From Azorinus chamasolen (lineage: Eukaryota; Mollusca; Bivalvia; Cardiida; Solecurtidae): DNA of 64,000 nucleotides. The DNA lies in the NCBI GenBank assembly GCA_963576725.1, contig OY755240.1, positions 33,732,620 through 33,796,619 of the forward strand, written 5' to 3'. A program made the translations under genes and the position numbers. Shown here piece by piece: positions 39,882-55,200 of this stretch. Below the pieces are notes generated by a model, which saw only the letters and a list, made by a program, of their open reading frames with translations, ran no database searches and was not told the DNA's origin. Each line of letters opens with the position of its first letter. Positions within the stretch are counted from its first letter, which is position 1.

Positions 39882-40100
39882 TATTACTCTCCCAATTTGA
39901 CCTGAGACTCAATTAATCTTCGGCATGTTTATCGGGGTTGTTTGTAATACTCTGTGACAGAAAGCAGCAAAACAAAAGCCGGTAATAATCATGTTCCACG
40001 AAAATTGTATTCTTATAGTGCATTCTTATACCTTTGTAAATTTCTCTGAAGATTACCGGCGATAATAAACGGAATATCAGGTCGAATTGGGAGAGTAATA
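39882..40100. mobile_element. Family G MITE, single copy
   Basis: The terminal repeats are TATTACTCTCCCAATTTGAC and its complement. The element is about 219 bp and is the simplest copy of the unit found twice at 33565-34180. Confidence 0.8.
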
Positions 40101-42150
40101 CACAGATGAATGTTTGTACTGACTTGAAAACATACATGTTTTGGACATAGCAGAAATCAGACCCAGAATGAGAATATATCATTCCATAAGCAAACGGATC
40201 AGACTCTGATCAGACAGTTTCAACGGAAGCTGTCTGATTTGGGTCTACACTGTTTGCAATTATGTAAAAAGTGTCTTCATGATTTATAGCATTAAATGGT
40301 ACATCCTGTTCTTTTCAACAACATTCTGTTTTATAAATATCATTGGAACTGATCATACAGACACTAATATTAATTGAGCCCATTTCACGTACAAGTATTC
40401 TATGGCTGATCATACAGACACTATAGTATTAAGCCCATTTAACGTACAAGCATTCTATAATTGATCATACAGACACTATAGTATTAAGCCCATGTGGCTG
40501 CTTAATGCACGATGAAGGTCGTGTAGAAAGCTCCCAGGGAAATCTTCTGCTTTACTTTCTCCTGTACTCCTTAACATCTAAACTCCCATCATCCCATACA
40601 CGAGAGACAGTCAAATAGTGTAGACCCAGATCAGAAGATCTCTGGTGAAACCCTCGGATCAGCATCTGCATTGTTTGCTATACCGATGAAAGTCAAAAGG
40701 ATTTCACCAAAAGGAACCTCTGTATAAAAACTGGATGGGTTCAAAAGGAACGCCTCGCATGAACTGGATGGGTTCTAAATGTAAGTTTGAACGAGTTCAC
40801 TATGTAAAATATGGGAGTTAACCTTAATGTGCGAGAACCGAGTAGAAGGATTCTGCAAATAGTGTAGACCCAGTTCACAGAGTTCTTGTTGGGCCCTTTC
40901 GACCTATGTCATACAAACCTTTTTTCAGTAATAAATTGTGATACAACTTTTTGTTTAATGTTCATAAATGGTGGAGCCAGTGTTAATTTTCAGCAGATTG
41001 TGGGTTAAAGGGTAAAAGTCATATAATCATACTTATACAAGTGTTCGGTTTAGCCAAGTGTTACTGTAGTCAGTATTTCAAGAATCGTACATCAGCAATT
41101 CATGAACATGTAACATGCATGTCAATGTGCTTCAGTGCTTTGTGTTGTAAAAGGTAGACACCGGGGTTCTATTTTGCAAAATACAATGTAACTTATTAAA
41201 TAACAGTCACAAAAAATTAAGCATGCTAAAATATATCACAACAGCAAATTCTAAAATTATAACATTTAAGATTTCATAGTACATGCATTATACATATCAA
41301 TGACTGGCTCTTTAATTTTGTACATGTAATATCTGACGGGAAAATCATAGTTGACTATAGGCCATGAACTACTTTCCAGCAAGAGTTTCAAGCCCTTGAA
41401 TGTTTTGAACAGAGACAAAAAATGAAAGAATCAAATACTGTTTTGTAAACAATTATAAAGTCTTATCTTTTATAATCGAATTTAAACTTTTAGCACGTTT
41501 GTACCTTCGTGAATACAACTTTTTGACAAGAAAAGCATTGATGTAAACATCAAAGGGCGTCATGCTGGTTTTGTTTAAATCTGTGAAACAAAAATGCTTA
41601 GAATACGAGTGATCATGATACTTATATTCTGCACTAACCCTTTCAATGAAGATATAACGTGTCTGCTATTGAAACAGTGTAAACATAAATGAAGACAAAT
41701 GAAAGATTTTTACATGAACATATACACTGATTGGCATTACATTGTATTTTAATATAATCATGCAATCATTCAAAGGTTTAGTTCAGCATATTGCTGTTGG
41801 AATTACTACAGACAGAAGTATGATTTTAGACACCCTATCAAACAATGAAATAATTATACTTAAAACAACTAAATAATGAGTTTGTCCAAAGCTTTTCAAT
41901 GCTGTGAATTTAAGAAATGAATAAAATACCGAAATACATGTAGTTTGAATTGTAGTTTAATAGATAATTAGCACGTATTTATAAATTATTTTTTATTGAT
42001 TATTGACGGATCAGTCATTATAAAATCTTAGAAAAGAATAGTACCATTTTCATTGAAAAATCTCATTCATATATTAATAAACGTTGATAAGATAAACTTG
42101 ATATAATACACCTATTTGCAACAAATCTGGAATTTAACTGTGAACAAGAA
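40101..42150. other. AT-rich intergenic DNA
   Basis: It holds a family A core at about 40190-40256, weak hairpin fragments near 40620-40680 and nothing else recognised. No domain-bearing ORF is present. Confidence 0.55.
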
Positions 42151-42154
42151 AAGG

Positions 42155-42550
42155 GTTTAAAATGCCATACGTGGCACTAAGCATGGTCGAATTCTAATTA
42201 CGCAACATTAAGATATCTCCAATTATGGTCCCAATGTACTCCATTTTTCACATTTTATACAATAACGTACTTAAATTTAATTAATCAATACTTACAAACT
42301 AAAAGAAAGTCTTAAATAAAATGGTTTAAAATGCCATACGTGGCACTATGCAAGGTCGAATTCTAATTACACGACATTAAGATATATCCAATTAAGGTCT
42401 CAATGTGCTCCATTTTTCACATTTTATACAATAACTTACACATATTTAATTAATCACTACATCAAAACTAAAAGAATGTCTTAACATATAGCTGAGTTTC
42501 TTTAAATTTTGATAAATAACATATAGCTGAGTTTCTTTAAATTTTAATAA
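42155..42550. repeat. Tandem pairs of ~163 bp and 35 bp
   Basis: The segment with GTTTAAAATGCCATACGTGG repeats at 42157 and 42320, followed by two copies of ACATATAGCTGAGTTTC. Confidence 0.8.
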
Positions 42551-43138
42551 ATAGACATTCGGTAAATATTGGGCGGAAAATTTCTTGCGTGCAACATTCA
42601 TTTATACACCGTAATGTATAGGATTTTTACTCTTAAATGGGCCAAACTTTACAAAGCAAATATACGTTATACCTAAACTTTCAATTAACTCGCATTCAAC
42701 CAAAAACTGCACACTGGACTGTGTATTTACTGAAAAAGTGTAATACTTTCCAAGACCTTGAGGCAATCCTATTGCACCGGAAATTCGAAAGGATCAGCTT
42801 TTTAGTATCAATAATGCATTCATTTCTTTTAATGCAATACTAACAAACAAATGCTTATTTTCATTTCATCACTTCTGATATGTTATTTACACTCTTAATC
42901 GACCAGTACATACAATTTACATGGCTCAAACAAAACAAATTCATTTTTTCAACGGTACAGAAATGACTGCTCCTCCCATTAGCTGAACATTTCGTAAGCC
43001 CATAGAGGCGCCGCGCTAAATGTGCGGGCGCCAATTAATGTTGCCACATCAACTCCGATATGCCTTAAAGTTTACTCAACAAGTGAAATAATTTATATTG
43101 ATAGTTTACATTGTTAACAAATAATAGTTATTGCATTT

Positions 43139-43235
43139 TCATCTTTCGCTGAACCCACAACTCCCACCGATCCATGCAGGTGCAATGCGTCTCTTCCTTT
43201 GAACCTCGTCTCGTAAATGGTCATATTTCCGGTAA
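43139..43235 (-). CDS. MMP exon j: last exon, closing Cys and stop
   Basis: The acceptor is GTTTTAG. It encodes the final hemopexin strand with IGGSCGF, whose Cys pairs with that in exon f, then TGA at 43139-43141. The C-terminus is short and polar, so there is no membrane anchor. Confidence 0.85.
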
Positions 43236-46200
43236 CTAAAACAGAATAAAGGAAACTAAATCTTACATTTCTAGCTACATGTATTTAAAAGGTTAACCCT
43301 TTACCTGATAGATACTCATTTTAATGTTTTGGGCAAAAAAGCGCAGATCAAGCCCGGTCGACTGTTGCAGGACCCGTCTAATCAGGATATGCTGTCTTGC
43401 TTATGGAAATATGAAAAACTGATTATACAGTTTCTGCCCGGACTAAAAACTCTTGTATTCATAAATCAGTATAAATATTCACCTAACAAATCTTCATGGT
43501 GTCCCGAATCCTATATAAATATGCACGAGGTAAAGTTTCAGAGTTCATAGTTTAACTCTTTACTCCACTGCTACGCCTTTAACGCCTTTTCAATCAGAGC
43601 AAATTCACAAAGTGTTTGATTCTGTTACCCTTGTCAGTGCAGCTAGCACGTGTGTATAATTAGCAAACCATGAGCTCGTCGTTGTGACGATCAGTGAGCA
43701 TATATTACAACATTACCAGTATAACCCTTTACTTGATAGTATCGCATAATCTGCCTTGTGGGAGTGCCATAACAGAGTGTCGTAAATAGAGTAAATTTTT
43801 TTATGCAAATTAGCAATCGTTAGCCAATCTAAGCGCTCATTTAAGCGTAAGCCAATCGTAGCACTCCACGTGCGTTGTCCGTTGTATGACTACGCTATTT
43901 GTAAGTAATGGCGGAAACAGCCGTCAGCTATAGTATGTTTAATTTTCTACGGCATATTTAAGGCTTATGTGATTAAAAGAATCTTATATTCGTGTTCATT
44001 ACAGATTGTTTTCACGAAAACTACGAAGGCAATATAGATGAAGAGGTTATAGGAGCTGACCTGTGGGACTTTATGATCCAGGAGGGAGAAGTAACGCTAA
44101 CCCACATCAAAATGTTCTACGGAAAGATGGACTCATCTGCACGTGTAAATGTGTTTTCAACATGATGTGCTGGAATGTCAGAGGTATCGTGACCTCTGCC
44201 TAACTACTTTCCAAAATGCTAGTTGAACATAATATTGGCATTGCTTTACTTACCGAACACAAGCTTTTACCTAGATCGGCGTCCTTTACCGAAAGCATAA
44301 ATCTGATCTGGGTCTATCCTGTTTGCCGAAGTGTCAAATGTTTCTCTGTGAGGACTACCAGTTTGGTATTTCAAGCGTGATGTGCAGTACATGTACTGTA
44401 GTTAGCTACTAAACGTTATACACGTTCCTAAAAGTGACAACGTTCACGTGTCTTTCATATCTACTGAAACAATCTACGAGAGTGTCAACAGCGTAGATCG
44501 TGATGAGACGTCGAGTAACTAGGGGTCCCGTATGAATCCAAACTGTTTGGATGGTCTTCAGGAGCAACCCACCCCTGTATACATGCAACCCGATCTGCTA
44601 CTGATACATAATATCTTGCCTTCTCGTTATTCGTTATGAAAAAAGAACTTACTATTTTCCTTTGAATATGTAAATACTGCCGTCCCTCATTTGGAAAATG
44701 GCGTCGGGTTTCTTTGGCACATGATCCCAGTATGTGTCGACGAGCATCTTGCCATTTGACATCATTTCCGTGTACAAGCTCAACTCCCAGAAATATTTGC
44801 TCTGTTAGATAATGAATACAAATACAAAATATATACAGTAAAACCTGTCTTAAGCGGTCATCAAAAAGAGGTCTAAGTATGGGTATGTAAGGCACGTTGT
44901 AGCTTAATGCAGGACCTTAATTAACCAATCACCTGCGTTTTACAGTCCCCCATGTTAATGTTTTAGCGAATTTGTATTTAATCGGTCGAGATTGCATTTT
45001 ATCGGAAAGTTTTATCTGTCTATATATATATTAGGTATATGTTCAAATGATATTGTTCAAGAAGTGATAGTGTTCAAATATGCGTCATCGTTCTGTGCAC
45101 TTGTTTTGCTGCATCGATCGATGTTTGCTATATCTGTTTTGTCACGCGAACAATAACGCGACGTTATATAGACACTGCATACATGTATTGTTGACGGTCA
45201 AATCTGGGCTTTAACTTCATGTAAAGATTCTGTATATATGACTAATAATTAGCTGAATAAGCGTGTTTATGACGTACATGTACATTTTAACAATGGAAGC
45301 GCGTGTCAAACACCTATAATGGAGAGGGAGAGATTTGATTCCGTATTTTAGAGAAAATACAGGTTATCTAAAACAATGCTTACCCCAAACATGTACAGCT
45401 GGTAATCGGCAAACTGATTTTTCTGTATGTATGCTGCTGACGGTTTGTATGGAAGCACAGATGAGTTAAAAATCTTTGGGTACCCTTTGTCCAGCTTGTA
45501 TTTCGTGTACCGCCAAACCTTTTTTCCTGAAATAAAATGGATAATCGCATCAGGACGGATCATGTCTGAAACTCACGATACAGTTTCTTGTCAATAAAAG
45601 CCGTGTCTCAAAGTTCAACCATGGTACGTAAAGTAAAACTTCTCTTACACGAGAACCCCAAAAACAAAATCTAATTCCGGGGCCCGTCTTACCAAAGACC
45701 TTCCAGCCAAATTTATTCTGACAGGAACGATCGTAAGGGTTATCATAAGATCATCGATCGCAATTTTTAGTTGCGATTATCTGCCGAAGCATCCCGTGTA
45801 CACGTGCTATCATAAACAAATCAGCTAATAATAGTCATGATGTCATTATTCATTACATGAATATTAAACAGGGAAAGGGTTAAAGACAGGTGGTAGCTTA
45901 ATGAAAGACGGACATTATGATTTAAGCAACCATCATTTACCAACGTTTTTGCCACAGGGTAGACCCAGTATAGACGGCTCTTGTTCTGTTCACTAGACCC
46001 AGTATAGACGGCTCTTGCTCTGTTCACTAGACCCAGTATAGACGGCTCTTGCTCTGTTCACTAGACCCAGTATAGACGGCTCTTGCTCTGTTCACTAGAC
46101 CCAGTATAGACGGCTCTTGCTCTGTTCACTAGACCCAGTATAGACGGCTCTTGCTCTGTTCACTAGACCCAGTATAGACGGCTCTTGCTCTGTTCACTAG

Positions 46201-49200
46201 ACCCAGTATAGACGGCTCTTGCTCTGTTCACTAGACCCAGTATAGACGGCTCTTGCTCTGTTCACTAGACCCAGTATAGACGGCTCTTGCTCTGCTCACT
46301 AGACCCAGTATAGACGGCTCTTGCTCTGTTCACTAGACCCAGTATAGACGGCTCTTGCTCTGTTCACTAGACCCAGTATAGACGGCTCTTGCTCTGTTCA
46401 CTAGACCCAGTATAGACGGCCCTTGCTCTGTTCACTAGACCCAGTATAGACGGCTCTTGCTCTGTTCACTAGACCCAGTATAGACGGCCCTTGCTCTGTT
46501 CACTAGACCCAGTAAAGACGGCTCTTGCTCTGCTCACTAGACCCAGTATAGACGGCTCTTGCTCTGTTCACTAGACCCAGTATAGACGGCTCTTGCTCTG
46601 TTCACTAGACCCAGTATAGACGGCTCTTGCTCTGTTCACTAGACCCAGTATAGACGGCTCTTGCTCTGTTCACTAGACCCAGTATAGACGGCTCTTGCTC
46701 TGTTCACTTATGAAACAATTACACCTGGCTCTACAGTTCCTACCTTGGTCAGATATTTATAACGCCATTATGAACAATCAGTGGATTAATACTTGTGATA
46801 TGATAATTATGATCTTATTATGTCTTACATGAGTAGTAATGATCAAAAGTGTCACGCTAGCTCTTTAGAGAGGACGTGTGTACAATGTACATATATTTTG
46901 ATTTTACCTTTGAAAAGATATGTGCGTTTTCTGTTATCTGGAACGTAAGCTGCAGCGGTCACCTTCTTTGGTCCTCGCTTGTAGACCTTGCGTATTGGTA
47001 CAGGATAGCCATCCATCACACAACTGTGGCCTTCCAGGCAATAGTCAAGCAGCTTGTACAGATGTTTGCCAATGAACAAGTGTATATGATCATCAGGTCC
47101 TGCAAAACACGTAATGATGCCCGTATTAAATGAGATCATTCGAATACAACATAACACCAGTCTTCAAAACGCAACAATGAGGGTATATATGATGTAAATG
47201 GTCAAAAGGCACAAAGGGGTTATCTATGGTGTAAATGGAAAAGAGGCACAAATGGGGCATATATGATGTAAATGGAAAAGAGGCACTAAGGGGGTATATA
47301 TGATGTCAATGGTAAAGAGGCACAAAGAGGGTATCTATGATGTAAATGGAAAAGAGGCACAGACAGAGTATCTACGATGTAGATGGTAAAGAGGCACACA
47401 TGAGGTATCTATGATGTAAATAGTAAAGAGGCACTAAGGGGGTATATGTGAAGCAAATGGTAAAGAGGCACATGGAGGGTATTTATGATGTAAATGGTAA
47501 TGAGACACAAATGGGGTATCTATGGCGTAAATGGTAAAGAGGCACACATAATGTAATTATGATGTAAATGGTAATGAGACACAAATGGAATAGCTATGAT
47601 ATAAATGGTAAAGAGGCTCAACGAGGGTATTGATGATGTAAGGTAAAGAGGCACAAAGGACATATATAATGTAAATGGCAAAGAGGCACAAAGGCTGAAA
47701 GAGGGACAAACAGGATATCTTTGAAGTAAATTATTAAGGTGAACGTCCCTACAATAAACGTATATTTTCAAAAATGTCATAAAACTTGGTATTTGTTATG
47801 TTCAATCATTATTATGAAGCTTGTCAATGTGAACTTATATCGAAAAAAGACTTTGCAACACAAACTAATCCGTTTCCATTGATACTTATACAACACATTA
47901 TTATCGACCAGGGTCGAACAGTTAACAAACCCAAAACATGACCCGAATACATACTAATACATTTCCGAATATAATCGGGTCTTTGATACCAAACACATGA
48001 AAGTTTTCTTCGGCGTTCATTTGATTTGTTTTGTTGCGATAAACTTCTTTACACAAATGGTTTATATAATATTTAGGCATTTGTGAAACACGTTGCAGAG
48101 ACCATAACTTTAAGAGGCAAAAACAGCTGTAAATCATTAACATGCACGCACATACAGTATCTATGATGTGAATCATTAACATGCACGCACATACAGTATC
48201 TATGATGTGAATCATTAAGATGCACACATATACAGTATCTATGATGTGAATCATTAAGATGCACACACATACAATATATATGATGTGAATTATTTAGATG
48301 CACACACACACGTACACTTTCTATGATGTGAATCATTAAGATGCATACATATACAATACAGTATATATGATGTGAATCATTAAGATGTACACACATACAG
48401 TGTCTATGATGTAAATCATTAAGATGCACACACATACAGTATCTATGATGTAAACGGTTAAGAGGCATAATTAACGGTCAACCATATACCACGTGTGATG
48501 GCGTCAAACTTCATGCCACATAATGCTGTATTATTAGAGTTTGGAGGAAGGTCTGGCTTTGACTTCTTTTCCTTTTTCTTCTTCCTCCTCTTTTTGTTGT
48601 TGTTCTTATTCTTACCAGACTGCTTAGGTTTTGGTGTGGTGGTAGTTGTCTTTGGCAGTCCTGCAAGAGAAATGTTAATGAAGCTATACAACAAACAGTT
48701 GGATAGAGTTAGATAGAAACATAGTTGGGAGAGAGAGAGAGAGAGATAGAGAGAGAGAGAGGGGAGAGAGAGAGGGAGAGAGAGAGAGAGAGAGAGAGAG
48801 GGGGAGAGAGAGAGAGAGAGGGAGAGAGAGGGAGAGAGAGAGAGGGAGGGAGGGAGAGAGGGAGAGAGAGGGAGGGAGAGAGAGAGAGAGAGAGAGGGGG
48901 AGAGAGAGAGGGAGGGAGAGAGAGAGAGAGAGAGGGAGAGAGAGAGAGAGAGTCATACGGGACCCTCTGATTTGGGTATACACTGTGTTTCTCACATTTT
49001 TATTGCGATATCGACACCTTGAAACCTGAGGCAGAGGATAATTTTAGCAGATGAGATTTATATGCGCCGGATGGTTAAATACCTTACCATAAAGTGATTG
49101 TATTCCAGCTATGTCGTCTGCATGGAGGCTGAAGTCCTCTCTGTACGGGGAACTAAGTGGGTACATAGCGGACCCCCTGACCAGAGAATGGGCCAGCCCC

Positions 49201-52200
49201 AAAGAATGCCCAAATTCATGGGTGGCCACGGTTTCGAGGTCGGTGCCGTTATTGCTATGGTACACCCATCGCTCATCAGCGTCGAAGTGAGCACTTCCGT
49301 CCTGAGGTTCGAATGCATGCGCAAGAACGCCACCTATGAAAATCGAAAAACAAAATCCCCACACATAAGAATGCGTCAGCAGATTATATGTACACGTAGC
49401 TGTATAAATTTTACATTTCAGATAACTTAATAGTAATGGAAATTCTAAGAAAATGTCATTTTTAAACAGTCATTAGTTTTCTCTAGATCATTAACTTTAT
49501 TGCCATTTAATGTCAGTGTTAGGTACATATTCATGCTTATTGTTGCAGTTTCTTATCTTTACTTTATATGACGGAACCGAGTATATAAGACGATTGCAAA
49601 CAGTGTAGACCCACAGATACAGACAGTGCACACCGTGACCAGTCTGCACTGTCTGTCATAAAATCTTCAGAAAAGAATGAGCCAAATTTAAATATTCAGC
49701 AGGTCAAGGGTTATGTTGTACGCTGAACATATGCAGCAGGTCAAGGGTTATGTTGTACGCTGAACATATGCAGCAGGTCAAGGGTTGTGTTGTACGCTGA
49801 ACATATGCAGCAGGTCAAGGGTTATGTTGTACGCTGAACATATCGAGGGCTTGGTGCAAAACTATTCTAACTCCTTCACAAAGTAAAGGAGTTAGAATAG
49901 TTTTGCACCAAGCCCTCGATATGCAGCAGGTCAAGGGTTATGTTGTACGCTGAACATATGCAGCAGGTCAATGGTTATGTTGTACGCTGAACATATGCAG
50001 CAGGTCAAGGGTTATGTTGTACGCTGAACATATGCAGCAGGTCAAGGGTTATGTTGTACGCTGAACATATGCAGCAGGTCAAGGGTTATGTTATACGCTG
50101 AACATATGCAGCAGGTCAAGGGTTATGTTGTACGCTGAACATATTCAGCGACCTTGTCTGCATAGGTGTGCACCTCAAGTGTTTTTTGTTGTTTTTTAAT
50201 CCTTAATATGACGGCTCCATTTTTATATTAAATAAAGTTTATCAAAATTTATGACAGAAGAAAACAGTTTGTATAACAAACAGTGTAGACCCAGACCAAA
50301 GGGCTCCTGAGGGAGACTCCTGTCTGGGTCTACATTGTTTGCAAAAATGGCTTATATAATAGGTTGCCACACATCAATGGTTAGTCCATTCCTTATTTTC
50401 GCTCGTACTCTCAAACCAACGCTCGTACTCGCACTCTCAAACCAAAGCACCTATTTCAAATCATTTGCAATAGACGGACTGTAATTATTACTGAAATGTC
50501 TTGTTTGACCTAATGCCTCAGTGTCTTGCTAGGCTGTATGCGTTCAAATTTCGGGCCATTATCGAATAGCAAATCTTGTTATATAATATAGTGAAAATAA
50601 CGGTTTTCAAATCACTCCTAAGCCGAATATACAGTAACTCATACCAAACTGTTTATTGCTGTAATTTCGAGAGAGTATGTTTACTGTTTGATAGTGTAAC
50701 TTCGAGAAAGTGTGTTTACTGTTTGATAGTGTAACTTCGAGAGAGAATGTTTACTGTTTGATAACTTCGAGAGAGTATGTTTACTGTTTGATAGTGTAAC
50801 TTCGAGAGAGTATGTTTACTGTTTGATAGTGTAACTTCGAGAGAGTATGTTTACTCGGCGTCTCAAAACGATCCAACTTTTTGCTACTGTGATAGTATTC
50901 ATATCGCTACATTTGTAAAAAAAAAAGATGAAGAAATTTCATAAATTAAAATTGCATCAGACGACACATTTTGCATAAGACAATACGTCTCAACGAAACA
51001 CGTCTTAACACGAGTCTGCTGTAGAAGATTCTTCTACTTGATACGATTCTGCTGCTCTTTTCTAGTATTACCTTGACCATCAAATGCGTTCTTGATGCCA
51101 TCACCATGATAACCACTTTCGAATCTCAGGACGATATCTGCTGTGGTTGTATTTGTTTTTTGTATGGTGAGCCCACTGGCAGAGGCCCAGTGGTTAAAGG
51201 CGTTCTCAAAGGCTGTCCTGGACAAAGAAGTAAAATACATTAGAACATCTCAACAGCAATACATTCATGAATAAACATGAGTCATGACAAAACCAGCCTT
51301 AACCCTTTACCTGTGTAATATTAATGTAAGAAATAATGAAATCATGGATATTTCTTAAGTTAGCTGATTTTTATAATGGCATATGCACATAGAGTTTTGT
51401 TTGGATATAGTAGAAACTGTGGAATCATATCTATTATAATTGCATTAGCCAACAATAGAGCAAACCCCGATCAGAAGGCTCCTACAGGAGCCAGCCATCT
51501 GAGCTTGGTCTTCTTCCTACAGGAGCCATCTGAGCTTGGTCTTCATCCTACAGGAGCCATCTGAGTTGTGTCTTCTTCTTTGCAAAGGCGTTTAAATGCG
51601 TGTTTATGGAATTAACACTTTACGTGATAGGGATGTATATTTAAGCATTTGCAATCAGAATGACCCAGATGAGACTATTGAATGATTTGTCTAACCAGAG
51701 CTTTACACTCTTCACTGAAGGAATCACATACAGCAGAGCGTGTCTTAAGCGGCCATCACTTAGATGTCTAATTATGGGTCTGTAAGGCAGGTGATGCATT
51801 GGTGCGGGCCTGGGGTAATGCACTCATCTCCAAAAGGAACTTTTTCTACATTCAGCAACCAGCTGCTTTTTAAGACTCCTATGTTGAATACATATAATGT
51901 CAACCCGATTCTACAGTGTCTGCAACGGTCCAAGTGTCCATTGTCATTGTGAAATTCGGCTAATTAATATATTTTTTAACCATTATTTGTTATTAAAAGA
52001 AATAATTTTCTCATGAACATGTCATATTCTTATCGACCATTGTTCAAACAGTTGGTAAGAGGAAATTTATTGTGTGTGTCAAAGTTTATACATGTATTTG
52101 TAATTTGCAACAGGGTATGCGGTATACCAAAATTATGGGTTGCGGAGCGTGTTTCCTTTTACCCTTTCGCCGCCAAATTTCTAATTGTTGTCTGCAAACT

Positions 52201-55200
52201 AATTTTGTTAAATCATTCGGTAAAATAAGGAAATGACATAAATGAATGCAAATTTCAAGTGAATAAAGCACATGTATAAAAATAAAGTTTAAGACAAAGA
52301 GTTAACCCTTCGCTTGCTGAATTTTAAAATACATTTCTCCTTCTTTACCCATGCCCTGTTGTATAATTACATCTATATCTTCACTGTGTACAAGTATTTC
52401 GTTGTGCAATCACTGCTGTGGAGTGCCCTGGTTGCACAATCAACTTGTAAATAGTGCAGACCCTGATGAGACAGCTCCTGCAGGAGCTGTATCATCTGGA
52501 TCTTCACTATTTACAGGTATGTATATTGACGCGAATAGCAAGCGAAGGGTTAAGTTCCTGATCAGTCGCCGCTTTGAACCATTCCCCTTATGTATATTCC
52601 TGTGAGGATATATGGATGTATCAATGTTATTTAGCAGATTTTATAAATGTATTTTTTCATGAAAAAATGGGAGTTTTGATAATGGCAAAAGCTATTTCAT
52701 CTGATAAGCAAACAGAGCAGACCCTGGGTCAACAGTTCCTATAGGAACCGTCTGGTCTGAGTCTACACATTTTGCAAAGGTCTGAAATGGTGTTTCTATG
52801 AAGGCAATTGTTATTCCTATTGTAAAAACGTATTTACTTTAGAAATTAAATTCCTCTTTAACCATATACTCTTTTTACGCCATTTGCAGTCAGAATAATC
52901 CCAGGTCAGACAGCTTCTGCAGGACCTGTCTGATCAGGACGTGTTCTGCATATGGAATGATATAAATCTTGCTCTACAGATTTACCAAGGTAAAGTTAAG
53001 GGTAAATGATGATCGAAAATATGGGGGTCGCCGGACGATTTGTTGTACTTTTCCCAGAACACTATCCGTACCTCAGAGCATGTACAACTGAAGAGATGTT
53101 TACAGAATGTAGCGATATGAATTCTATGTGAAACTACTGACAGCCGCTATGGGAATATCAACTACGATAGAACCTTGGTTAAACTACCATTAACAAGAGA
53201 TCTAAATCAAGCCCTAGTACCATTTTCTCCAAGAAAATTCATATAAGAAATAATGACATATTGAATAGATGCATTTTCTTATAGTTTATGAACACATCGA
53301 GTTTTGTCACGATAGGCGTTGTAGGATTATATGTATATATAATATATATATATCATAAGCAAACAAGAGCCGTCTGATCTGGGTCTTGACTGTTTGCCAA
53401 GGTGTATAAAGTCGTTTTGATGGAGTAAATGGCTAAAACACTAAGTAGTTTAATGTAGGTCTAAAATAATGCAGTAAACTCCTACTGGAGCTTTCCGCAT
53501 TACATTTGCCCTGCATTAAGCAACCGCATGTTTGTTTTAAAATACTTCTATGTTCAATAAATGAATGGTCGCTTAAATCTAAAACAGAACAAAACTAACA
53601 GCCACACCAGAGGCACGGTTACACTACCGATAAAAGCAAAAACTGAAGCCTACCTCTGTGTCTCCTCCGGTAATTTGTCAGAATATTTCTGTACCCTCCA
53701 ACGAATTGATGTACTTGGCCAGTTCGACACTGCAACCAACGGATGGAATTAGCATTATAGATATACACGTCATATCAGCTATAACATAACTATTACCATA
53801 CTGTGTCAAGCAGATGTAGTAAAAATGCCCCACATCGAAATCTGAGCAAAAATAATGTTTTTCACAGTGTGATAAAGGTCAGCTGATAAGACTGTTTGGT
53901 ATGAGTGGCTCCATGCCCATCGCTGAGTAGTAAACGTAGACGTTTGCTGGTCACGTCGTAGTGCTCATAAAAAAATGTTTATATCTTAACCCTTTCACCG
54001 CCGCAGTCGCATAAATGCACCACGACAAATAGTGCAGTCCCAAATCAGACGCCGCCTTTTCAAGGCGGCGTCTGATCAGGGACTTCACTATTTGTCTCAA
54101 TCTCTATTTCTATATATGTGCTTTATTCCTTTGAAATTGCATTTATTTATCTCATTTCCTTATTTTATTGAATGATTTAACAAACCTTGATTGCAGACGA
54201 CAATTAGAAATTTGGCACCGAAAGGGTTAATTATTTCAAACGTCAGGTATGAAACAAAATAGAACAGAAACCATGCAGGAAACTTGAAAATGACATACGA
54301 CATTGTACAGCGACACCGGCAGTACAAGTTCTACAACTTCTACAAGTTATTCCAGATGTCTCGAGTAATGTACTGTATTGAACTAGTTGTGTGGGAGTAA
54401 ACCGAATATCCGGAGACACAGTCACGTGCCCGGACTGGCATCTGGTGTGCCCTCTCACTGACTGTATCCTGGATTGAACTAACAGGTGCAATAACAACCA
54501 CACTATCCGGATACCAAACGGACAATATCAGGGTTAGTGATTCAGACATATATGTTATCCCAGAAGCAAACATAGCAGACCCTGATCATACGGTTCCTAC
54601 AGGAGCCTTCTGATTTTGGGTCTCCTCTGTAAAGGCATCAAAAGACATTTCTAATAGGAAAAGAGTTAACCCCATCATTCTTTAAGTGCCTTATCCCTTT
54701 TACCTGACAGCTATCCATATGTACGCCCTTGCAAACATAGGATACTATGATGAGACAGTTCATGTAGATCATGATGAGACAGTTCCTGTAGATCATGATG
54801 AGACAGTTCCTGTAGATCATGATGAGACAGTTCCTGTAGACCTGTAGGTCTGATGCTACAGTTTATGCCGTTGAATAGTTCAAGGTTTTTTTTTAAATCC
54901 CTTGTCAAAATGGCAATATAACCATAAGCTAATTAATACGTTCTTATATGGATATTGATCAGGTCTGATAGTTGTCACTTGACTCCATACTCCTATTTTA
55001 CGCCTTTCTACACAGAGTACATGTGTCACCAGATCAGACAAGCCGGTTTGAGTTATCTGATCAGGAACTATTATGTCTGTTTACCTGGTACAGGATAGAT
55101 TTGTGTCTACTAATTGCTGTGGCAGTAAACGTCCTTATTTACTATTGCAATAATCAAATTAATTAATATTCATAACGGACAGAGTCTCGAATGAATATTA

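Noticed and set aside
45955..46708. Regular 34-bp repeats looking like a CRISPR array
   Set aside because: The repeats are contiguous with no unique spacers, and the context is a eukaryotic intron; it is a satellite.
48725..48995. Long open frames across the GA tract on both strands
   Set aside because: They are low-complexity translations of a microsatellite.
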